From assembly GCA_910577295.1 (NCBI GenBank), contig CAJTLS010000011.1:18489-82488 (forward strand): a DNA stretch of 64,000 nt. The letters are read 5' to 3'. A model generated the notes under the pieces. That model searched no databases, had not been told where the DNA came from, and worked only from the letters and a program-made list of their open reading frames with translations. The DNA comes from an uncultured Eubacterium sp. (lineage in GTDB: Bacteria; Bacillota; Clostridia; Lachnospirales; Lachnospiraceae). The translations under genes and the position numbers were made by a program. This document shows positions 24,919 through 32,043 of the stretch, one piece after another (the first letter of the stretch is position 1; every line of letters starts with the position of its first letter).

Positions 24919-25689
24919 TTATTTATATTTATAAATCGTTATTTTCTGCTTCCCTTTTCGCGTCTGCTCTTCTTTCACGAACAGCTTGTACTTTCCATAC
25001 CCTTTAATCGTTATCGGCGTATTATCTTTACACCGGTAACTATTCGATGTACGCTCTTCATAATCGGCCAGTACGTTCCCCTGCGAAATCAATTCCGCCG
25101 CTTTCCCGCGGGCAGAATGAATCATCGCTGCAACAATATTATCCAAACGCAGAGAGGCAACGCTGCATTCCCGAATCTCGTATTCCTGAGCCGGTATTTC
25201 CTCCAAATTTTCCACTATCCGGCAGCGTACGGAAGTTCTTCGCACTAATATCAACCCATTGATAAGAAAAGGAACGAATTCTTCATTGCAGAATACATAG
25301 GCCGTATGATTACTAATACGAATATCACCTATCATTGACCGCTCAATTCCCAAATTCAAAATCGCTCCTAAATAGTCCCGATGACTTATTTCTTTTGCAA
25401 ATTTCACATTGACCGCTTCAACACACAAACATTGAATGGGAAAAACACACAAATCCGGCGCAACATCATAATCAGCCGGGAAAAAACCACCCATCTTATG
25501 ATCGCAGTCTTCATGACCGCCCCAAGTGGCAACACGAACATCACGAAAAAATTTCTTATGATTCAAAAATAAGGAGAGTTCTTTTGTCGTCATAAAATCA
25601 GTGAACACAGGACTCCCATATCGTCTGGCGCGTTCTGCCAAATCATATAGGTGTTGAACAAAAAAACTATCCCTCTTACCATCTGCCAT
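24919..25689 (-). CDS. ylmH: YlmH-type S4-domain RNA-binding protein
   Basis: 256 residues. YlmH family: an N-terminal alpha/beta region (RRYGSPVFTDFMTTKEL...GGHEDCDHKMGGFFP) and a C-terminal S4 domain (LRLDNIVAAMIHSARGKAAELISQGNV). B. subtilis YlmH has been linked to rescue of stalled 50S subunits, which would complement RqcH in this window. Start at 25689 lies 2 bases after the sepF stop. Confidence 0.9.
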   Translation of the reverse strand: MADGKRDSFFVQHLYDLAERARRYGSPVFTDFMTTKELSLFLNHKKFFRDVRVATWGGHEDCDHKMGGFFPADYDVAPDLCVFPIQCLCVEAVNVKFAKEISHRDYLGAILNLGIERSMIGDIRISNHTAYVFCNEEFVPFLINGLILVRRTSVRCRIVENLEEIPAQEYEIRECSVASLRLDNIVAAMIHSARGKAAELISQGNVLADYEERTSNSYRCKDNTPITIKGYGKYKLFVKEEQTRKGKQKITIYKYK

Positions 25690-25691
25690 AT

Positions 25692-26180
25692 CTAAAATTC
25701 CCGGTTAATGGTTGGCATTTTAGCCATATTACCATCAATAGACAAAGAATCGCCGCTAATATCTATATTTTCCGGTGTAAAAATAAATATGTATTTGGAT
25801 ATCTGATGATATTGTCCCTTAATGGAATAAATGCATCCTGATATAAAATCCATAATACGCTGTGCGTCATCCGGATCAAATCCCTCTAAATTTACGACAA
25901 CAGGACGTCCCGACAACAACATATTACAAATATTTTGCGAGTCCTCAAACGACGTCGGCTTAATAATATTCACTTCCATCATAGAGCGGTTATTCATAGG
26001 AACCACTTTCGGCTTGGAGTTTAAAAAGCCCCGTTGCTTTGTAGCCTCTTCATATACCTCTTCTCGCTGTGGATTGCGCACCGGTTTTGCTTTTACCGGT
26101 TCTTCTACATAATCATCTTCATATTCATCTTCGTAATCATCCGGTATTTTAAAGAAATTCAAAATGGAGTTAATACCCAT
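25692..26180 (-). CDS. sepF: Cell division protein SepF
   Basis: 162 residues. Anchors and bundles FtsZ at the membrane. N-terminal membrane-binding helix (MGINSILNFFKIPDDY), acidic linker, and C-terminal SepF domain with IIKPTSFEDSQNICNMLLSGRPVVVNLEGFDPDDAQRI-type core (about 75-155). AGGAAAGG lies 8 bases before the ATG. Confidence 0.95.
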   Translation of the reverse strand: MGINSILNFFKIPDDYEDEYEDDYVEEPVKAKPVRNPQREEVYEEATKQRGFLNSKPKVVPMNNRSMMEVNIIKPTSFEDSQNICNMLLSGRPVVVNLEGFDPDDAQRIMDFISGCIYSIKGQYHQISKYIFIFTPENIDISGDSLSIDGNMAKMPTINREF

Positions 26181-26201
26181 ATAACAAACCTTTCCTTTCT
26201 A

Positions 26202-26888
26202 TCAGTATTGTCTTGTCCCAAAAATGCCTGTACCTACACGCACAAAAGTAGCCCCCTCTTCAATGGCCACTTCATAATCACCGGTCATCCCCATGGAAAG
26301 CTCACTCATATTAATATTATCAATGTTTTTCCTATTAATGTCAACTAGTAATTTATTCAAATTTTGAAAATGAGACCGGTTTTCCTCCGAATTTTCGACA
26401 AACGGTGCAACCGTCATCAGCCCCTTTACACAAATATTCGCATATCCAGAAATCTGGCGGATTGCTTCTTCTGTTTCTTCAGGCATAAATCCAAACTTTG
26501 ATTCTTCCCGTGCCATATTGACCTCAATCAGTATATCTGCCACCAAATTCTTTTTTTCATATTCCGTTTGTATCTGTTTTGCCAGCCGCAGCGAATCGAC
26601 GGAATGTATTCTCGTCACTTTTCCGACAATCTGTCTGACCTTATTTCTCTGAAGATGTCCAAGCAAATGCCACTGTAACTGCTTGTCGATTACTTTCTGT
26701 TTCTCCAACATTTCCTGTACTTTGTTTTCACCAAATGAAATAATACCACTATCGACAGCTTCTTCTATCATCTCAATTGGTTTTGTTTTGCTCACGGCAA
26801 TGAGCGTCACTTCTTCACGAGCTCTTCCAGCCCGCCTGCAGGCGTCTGCTATCTTATCTTCCACCTCTTGTAAATTTTCTCTTACCAT
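26202..26888 (-). CDS. yggS: YggS/PLPBP pyridoxal-phosphate homeostasis protein
   Basis: 228 residues. PLP-binding protein of the alanine-racemase-fold type (YlmE in Bacillus). PLP lysine in LIAVSKTKP; SFGENKVQEM; HLLGHLQRNKVR; and SMGMTGDYEVAIEEGATFVRVGTGIFG. The start at 26888 is set by GGAGG 8 bases before it. It sits ahead of sepF as in other Firmicutes. Confidence 0.95.
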   Translation of the reverse strand: MVRENLQEVEDKIADACRRAGRAREEVTLIAVSKTKPIEMIEEAVDSGIISFGENKVQEMLEKQKVIDKQLQWHLLGHLQRNKVRQIVGKVTRIHSVDSLRLAKQIQTEYEKKNLVADILIEVNMAREESKFGFMPEETEEAIRQISGYANICVKGLMTVAPFVENSEENRSHFQNLNKLLVDINRKNIDNINMSELSMGMTGDYEVAIEEGATFVRVGTGIFGTRQY

Positions 26889-26905
26889 TGTTTTTTCCTC
26901 CAAAA

Positions 26906-28282
26906 CTATTCAATAAAATCATCGTCTTTTAGACTTGACGGGTCTACCACAATATGGTCGTATGCCGCCAGTCCATACGGTGTCTGCTCCTTTACAATCG
27001 TATATTCTTTATTTTTATATTGGATTTCAACCGGCCGGAACCGGCAATAGCCCTCGTTGACATAATATACGCCCGAAAGCTTCTTTTTCTCACTAACAAT
27101 ATAATCTTCTCCCGCCGAAGAATCCATTAATATATCGCCCTCCTGAAGGACAGACGAAGAAACATAATACATATCGTCAATTAACATGGCGTTGGACAAT
27201 GGGGTAAATTCATGCGCCGTTTTTCCGGATGCATCCATCTTCTGTCTCACCACCCCGAGCCCGTCTGTTCCTCTTGTAACAACGCTTTTCGGTATCGTAA
27301 AAAAATCTTTTTGCATGATGGAGCTATTGGGAATCTTTAAGCCGGAAGCGGTTTTTAACTGAAATTCAATTTGCAGGAAACGGTCGTTTATATAGTGCTC
27401 CATAAAGCGGGACGTCGTCAATATTGCAAAACGCTCTCCTTCCCTCTCATAAATATCTATATTGGCATTAAATGATGTCTTATCTTTCAATACAGTAACG
27501 CGAACCGAATCCAAATCCTTTAATGCCTGATAGTAGCTGTCGTCCAGTTTGACGACAATCGACCAGTCGTTGCTTGTAATTAATTTATATACGGGAGCGC
27601 CGGCCTTTATACTGCCCTCGCTCTGCAACTGCTTTCTCGTAATACTGCCATATTCATCGAACAGTTCCGTTGAAATTTCTTCCTTTTTTGTCTTTTCGTA
27701 ACCGTCCATTGTATAGGCGACAATACCGCTCTTTTCCGCTGTTACTTTCGTAAAATTTTTATCCTTTCCAGAGGAAGTCATCGCTTTCTTTAAATCGCTG
27801 TACAAACTGCCATTATTCCTGTCAAAGACAACGTTTTTTGCATCGTACTTTAGTTTTGTGACGTCATTATAATTTGACATTGTAAATGAACTTTGAAAAG
27901 AGGAAATTACTTCCCTCATCTGTACAATGCTTTCCGAATTGTCCTTTTCCTTTTGTATCTCTTCCAGCATTTTACTCACTTCGCCGTCTGCGTCAATCGT
28001 ATATGCCACGTCGCCTTTTCCGATACGGTTTCCCTCGGAACAATAATAATTGACATATCCTGCCTGTTCGGTTTGCACCACTTCTTCCTGCCTCATAATA
28101 AATCCGTAAAGGGGCGCATCGTCAGAAATATCAGAAGTATTTACTTCATAAATGGATACATGGTTTTTGGATAAAATGTTCCAAGCCAGAAAAATAATAT
28201 ATAAAATAATAATTAGAAACAGAAAAAGAGCCAGATTAGGATGAAATCGTTTTTTAAATTTTACTACATTTTTATTAGACAT
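26906..28282 (-). CDS. HlyD-like membrane-anchored protein of the sepF/ylm cluster
   Basis: 458 residues. Basic cytoplasmic N-terminus, one membrane segment (about 15-36), then an extracellular region with a split barrel-sandwich hybrid (GFIMRQEEVVQTEQAGYVNYYCSEGNRIGKGDV and later KSGIVAYTMDGYE) and a beta-rich end, as in HlyD/membrane-fusion proteins. No ABC transporter or outer-membrane partner is encoded here, so a cell-division or envelope role is suggested by position only. GGAGC precedes the ATG. Confidence 0.75.
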   Translation of the reverse strand: MSNKNVVKFKKRFHPNLALFLFLIIILYIIFLAWNILSKNHVSIYEVNTSDISDDAPLYGFIMRQEEVVQTEQAGYVNYYCSEGNRIGKGDVAYTIDADGEVSKMLEEIQKEKDNSESIVQMREVISSFQSSFTMSNYNDVTKLKYDAKNVVFDRNNGSLYSDLKKAMTSSGKDKNFTKVTAEKSGIVAYTMDGYEKTKKEEISTELFDEYGSITRKQLQSEGSIKAGAPVYKLITSNDWSIVVKLDDSYYQALKDLDSVRVTVLKDKTSFNANIDIYEREGERFAILTTSRFMEHYINDRFLQIEFQLKTASGLKIPNSSIMQKDFFTIPKSVVTRGTDGLGVVRQKMDASGKTAHEFTPLSNAMLIDDMYYVSSSVLQEGDILMDSSAGEDYIVSEKKKLSGVYYVNEGYCRFRPVEIQYKNKEYTIVKEQTPYGLAAYDHIVVDPSSLKDDDFIE

Positions 28283-28362
28283 AAACAGGAGCTCCTTTTT
28301 CCCTTTTTTATGAATATTATTTGTTTTCCTATGCCATACTTACTACAAAGGAGGTAAGTCCT

Positions 28363-28557
28363 ATGAAAGCGTTGGATTATACAGTGCTGATTCTTGTCAT
28401 TATCGGAGCAATCAACTGGGGACTAATCGGATTCTTCGGTCTGGACCTTGTGGCCTTTTTATTTGGCTCTATGTCCATCCTGTCCCGTATTATCTATGCA
28501 GTAATCGGTATATGCGGACTATATGCTCTAAGTTATTGTGGACGAATCGGCAATTGA
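28363..28557 (+). CDS. DUF378 small membrane protein
   Basis: 64 residues, two hydrophobic segments (DYTVLILVIIGAINWGLIG and the last ~25 residues), matching the DUF378 family; function unknown. AAAGGAGG lies 8 bases before this ATG, which rules out the in-frame ATG at 28321. Confidence 0.85.
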   Translation: MKALDYTVLILVIIGAINWGLIGFFGLDLVAFLFGSMSILSRIIYAVIGICGLYALSYCGRIGN

Positions 28558-28564
28558 CATTTGG

Positions 28565-28598
28565 CAGATTAAGAACGGTAGAAACCGTTCTTAATCTG
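28565..28598. terminator. Strong hairpin between DUF378 gene and mgsA, no T tract
   Basis: Perfect 15-base stem CAGATTAAGAACGGT with its complement, loop AGAA. It lies between convergent genes. Because no T run follows on either strand, it may protect 3' ends rather than terminate. Confidence 0.55.
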
Positions 28599-28620
28599 TA
28601 CTATCATGCCATATTTCCTT

Positions 28621-29019
28621 TTACATACGAACCAGATTTCGCCAATCCAAATCCCCGCGCTCCAGAGCTTTCACAAGAAGCTCCGCCGTAGCGACATTCG
28701 TTGCCAATGGGATGTTATGAATATCACAGAGACGAAAAAGATTTTTCACGTCCGGTTCGTGTACTTTCTGCGTCAATGGGTCGCGCAAAAAAATGATTAA
28801 ATCCAGTTCATTGTTCTCAATCTGTACCCCTAACTGTTTCTCTCCTCCTAAATGACCCGCCAGATACTTGTGTACCGTCAGATTCGTTACCTCCTCCACC
28901 AATCGTCCGGTTGTTCCCGTTGCATAGATGTCATTTTTGCTCAGTATCCCCCGATATGCAATACAGAAATTCTGCATCAATATCTTCTTTGAATCATGAG
29001 CAATCAGTCCGATATTCAT
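28621..29019 (-). CDS. mgsA: Methylglyoxal synthase
   Basis: Converts dihydroxyacetone phosphate to methylglyoxal, a bypass relieving phosphosugar stress. 132 residues. IGLIAHDSKK at the N-terminus, ATGTTGRL, HLGGEKQLG, catalytic Asp in FLRDPLT, and CDIHNIPLATN. Distal gene of the mre-min-rodA cluster. Confidence 0.96.
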   Translation of the reverse strand: MNIGLIAHDSKKILMQNFCIAYRGILSKNDIYATGTTGRLVEEVTNLTVHKYLAGHLGGEKQLGVQIENNELDLIIFLRDPLTQKVHEPDVKNLFRLCDIHNIPLATNVATAELLVKALERGDLDWRNLVRM

Positions 29020-29037
29020 AGTTACAACCCCTTTCCA

Positions 29038-30195
29038 TTATTTAAAGTCTAAATTGCTACCCCGATTTGGTTGTATCCCAATATTTATTAAAATACCAAT
29101 CGCCATCATATTCCCAATCAACGACGTTAAACCATTGCTCAGAAAAGGCAGCGGCAACCCCGTATTCGGCAGAAGGGAAGTCGCAACTCCTATGTTGAAA
29201 AACGTCTGAAAATAGAACATGGAGCCAATCCCGACGGCAATCATCATCCCCATATAATCTTTGGCATTTTTAGCTGCGATAAAACATTTAATTACAATGA
29301 CAGACAACAACAGCAAAATTACCATACAACCGACAAAACCGAACTCCTCACTAATTGGCGACCATATAAAATCACTTTCCGTAACATCCACACTCGTATA
29401 GTTTCTTACTGCCTCGTTCCCCTCCAGCAGTTTCCCATAAAGCTTTCCTGAAGCAATCGATAAGACGGAGTTATTCTGCTGATACATAACACCTAGTTCT
29501 TTATCTTCCGGATGCAGCCACCCCATAATACGTTCTAACTGATAACCACGCAGCAAAAGCTGATTCGGCTGTTGTATATACCAGAACAAGAATCCAATCA
29601 CAGGTACGACGACGGCCGCTACCGGCCCTAAAATACGATGCCCGATACCGGAACAAGCCAACATCATTACAAGAATGACAAGCATAACAACACTTGATGA
29701 TAAGTCCGATTGGATGAGAATAAACCCGGTCGGTACAATCGTAATAGCTGTCGCCAGAAAGAAGTTTTTAAATGACTGCAAATTTTCTCTCCTCTTGGCA
29801 AAAAATACTGCCAATGTCAGAATCAAAACTATTTTACAAACCTCCGACGGCTGGAAACTGATAATCTTTAAATCCAGCCAGCGGTACGAATTTGTATTAT
29901 TGTCGTCTCCCAACGGAGATAATTTTGTCGCTGCCGCCATCAGCGTGGTAATAATGTAGATGATAGGAATATACATGCATATATCATGGTAATCGATAAG
30001 TGTAAATATAGCAATAATAATCAATCCGCCAACGATGCCCACCAACTGTCTCTTCATGGAAATCGAAGGATTGACCATGGAAATTACATAAGAACTGATG
30101 AATGTTAAAAGCAACACAATGACAATCAGAAAAATATCAATATTTCTCCAATTATAGCGTTTAATTTGTAACCATTGATTGATTCGATTTCTCAT
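29038..30195 (-). CDS. rodA: RodA/FtsW family peptidoglycan polymerase
   Basis: SEDS glycosyltransferase that polymerises lipid II with a class B PBP during elongation. 385 residues, about ten membrane segments. The family end is visible: FFNIGVATSLLPNTGLPLPFLSNGLTSLIGNMMAIGIL. Position beside PBP2 and MreBCD identifies it as RodA rather than FtsW/SpoVE. Confidence 0.93.
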   Translation of the reverse strand: MRNRINQWLQIKRYNWRNIDIFLIVIVLLLTFISSYVISMVNPSISMKRQLVGIVGGLIIIAIFTLIDYHDICMYIPIIYIITTLMAAATKLSPLGDDNNTNSYRWLDLKIISFQPSEVCKIVLILTLAVFFAKRRENLQSFKNFFLATAITIVPTGFILIQSDLSSSVVMLVILVMMLACSGIGHRILGPVAAVVVPVIGFLFWYIQQPNQLLLRGYQLERIMGWLHPEDKELGVMYQQNNSVLSIASGKLYGKLLEGNEAVRNYTSVDVTESDFIWSPISEEFGFVGCMVILLLLSVIVIKCFIAAKNAKDYMGMMIAVGIGSMFYFQTFFNIGVATSLLPNTGLPLPFLSNGLTSLIGNMMAIGILINIGIQPNRGSNLDFK

Positions 30196-30222
30196 TCTAT
30201 TCTACCACCTGACTGTATTTTG

Positions 30223-30498
30223 TTACTTTTCGACCTGTTTCATATCTTTAATCGGTATATTGGCAAAAAGAGCAGGAACCATTCCATGGTCGTTTTCGGA
30301 TTGCATCTGTTCTATTTTAATATCTAACCCTTCCAAATCAATCTCCACATACTTGGATAACACATAAATCAAATCATTTTTAATCTGCTCCATTATCTCC
30401 GGTGAACAATTCGCCCTGTCCGATACCAGCACCATTTTTAAACGGTCTTTGGCAACATTACTGGAGGACTTTTTTCGAAAAAAATCTGTAAATCCCAT
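30223..30498 (-). CDS. minE: Cell division topological specificity factor MinE
   Basis: 91 residues. Drives MinD off the membrane so that MinCD oscillates. N-terminal membrane-targeting part MGFTDFFRKK, then the MinD-activating helix AKDRLKMVLVSDRANC and C-terminal dimer domain. The start at 30498 is preferred, with GGAG 9 bases upstream. Ends 27 bases before rodA; 12 bases after minD. Confidence 0.95.
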   Translation of the reverse strand: MGFTDFFRKKSSSNVAKDRLKMVLVSDRANCSPEIMEQIKNDLIYVLSKYVEIDLEGLDIKIEQMQSENDHGMVPALFANIPIKDMKQVEK

Positions 30499-30510
30499 TA
30501 TTCTCATCTC

Positions 30511-31299
30511 CTAACTTTTCAGCTTGCTTCGCAGTAAAGAAAAGAAGCCATGTTTAGGAAATAAATCCAGGAACGGAACTTCTTCGCCCGTAACACGCCG
30601 GCATATATTCTCATAAGCCTGTCCGGCCAGCGTATTGTTTCCTACAAGAGGTTCTCCCTGATTTGTTGCAATCACAATGTTCTCATCATCCGGAACTACC
30701 CCTAATAAATCAACTGCTAAAATCTCGACTACGTCCTCACTGGACATCATGTCACCCCGCCGTACCATATCAGGACGAAGACGATTGACAACGAGTTCAA
30801 TCGTGCCGATTTCGTTTGCTTCCAACAGGCCGATAATGCGGTCTGCGTCCCTGACGGCAGAAACCTCAGGAGTAGTCACAACAATCGAGCGGTCTGCTCC
30901 CGCTATGGCATTTTTAAACCCCTGTTCAATCCCTGCCGGGCAATCTAACAGTATGTAATCAAATTCTTCTTTTAATTCGGCTGTCAGCGCCACCATCTGC
31001 TCTGGTGTAACGGCATCCTTATCTCTTGTCTGCGCGGAAGGCAGTAAAAACAGGTTAGGATATCTCTTATCCTTAATCAGCGCCTGCTTTAAACGGCAAT
31101 TCCCCTCAATAACATCAACCAGATTATAAACAATACGGTTTTCCAATCCCATAACTACATCCAAATTGCGTAATCCGATATCGGTGTCGATTAAAACTAC
31201 TTTCTTTCCCTCCTTGGCAAGCCCCGTGCCAACGTTTGCCGTTGTGGTTGTCTTTCCCACACCGCCTTTTCCTGATGTAATAACAATGACTTCACTCAT
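30511..31299 (-). CDS. minD: Septum site-determining ATPase MinD
   Basis: 262 residues. Deviant Walker A ITSGKGGVGKTTTTANVG, switch DTDIGLRNLDVVMG, LLDCPAGIE, and a C-terminal amphipathic membrane-targeting helix (HGFFSLLRSKLKS). Recruits MinC to the membrane. Confidence 0.97.
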   Translation of the reverse strand: MSEVIVITSGKGGVGKTTTTANVGTGLAKEGKKVVLIDTDIGLRNLDVVMGLENRIVYNLVDVIEGNCRLKQALIKDKRYPNLFLLPSAQTRDKDAVTPEQMVALTAELKEEFDYILLDCPAGIEQGFKNAIAGADRSIVVTTPEVSAVRDADRIIGLLEANEIGTIELVVNRLRPDMVRRGDMMSSEDVVEILAVDLLGVVPDDENIVIATNQGEPLVGNNTLAGQAYENICRRVTGEEVPFLDLFPKHGFFSLLRSKLKS

Positions 31300-31336
31300 G
31301 ATGTTCTCCTTTCGCCTCTGTTATAGACCATTCATA

Positions 31337-32002
31337 TTAAACATTTATGTTTGTCAGTGACATTCTTGATAAATCATCCATATAGATTGCTCCATCCCTC
31401 AGATAAGCTATCTGGGGAACATTGGATGGTGTTTCTTTCTCGTCCGGCGTTCTGGCAATAACGTCGCTGATTCGGATTTGAATCGGATTCATTTTTGTTG
31501 CCACAATAAAGGCATCTTCTTTTCCTGACGCTCCTGCGTATACCGTTCCATTCAATTTGCCGAGTACGATGACATTTCCTGTCGAGACAACCTGCGCCCC
31601 CACATTTACATCCCCTAATATGACGATACTTGTTTCAAACTCCATGACCTGACCAGAACGGAGATTCCCTTTAAAAAATTGACCGGAATTACTGTCCATT
31701 GCCATTAGCTTTTCCTGTAGGGTTCGCTCGTACAACGTCTCTCGCTCCTTGTCCTCATCGATAACACAAACAATCCGTAGTTTGGAATTTTCCTGTATCG
31801 TATGAAGCAGAACCGCTTCTTCCTCATCCGAGAGTTCTCTCCCATCAAAAGCCACAACGACCCGATTGTCCCCTAAAAAGTCGGCATTATTTTGAAATTT
31901 TTCCGTCACTTTTTCTAATAATTCCTCAAAGGACAACTCGTCGTCTAAAATGATACGAATACCAGACTTATTGCCTTTCAGCATAACAGGTTCTTTTTTC
32001 AT
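31337..32002 (-). CDS. minC: Septum site-determining protein MinC
   Basis: 221 residues. N-terminal FtsZ-inhibiting domain (about 1-100) and C-terminal beta-helix domain (RSGQVMEFETSIVILGDVNVGAQVVSTGNVIVLGKLNG...). Start at 32002 follows GAGG by 6 bases. Middle gene between PBP2 and minD. Confidence 0.94.
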   Translation of the reverse strand: MKKEPVMLKGNKSGIRIILDDELSFEELLEKVTEKFQNNADFLGDNRVVVAFDGRELSDEEEAVLLHTIQENSKLRIVCVIDEDKERETLYERTLQEKLMAMDSNSGQFFKGNLRSGQVMEFETSIVILGDVNVGAQVVSTGNVIVLGKLNGTVYAGASGKEDAFIVATKMNPIQIRISDVIARTPDEKETPSNVPQIAYLRDGAIYMDDLSRMSLTNINV

Positions 32003-32043
32003 TGTCTTCCTCACTTCTTTGGCTATTTATTCTAATATCCCCA

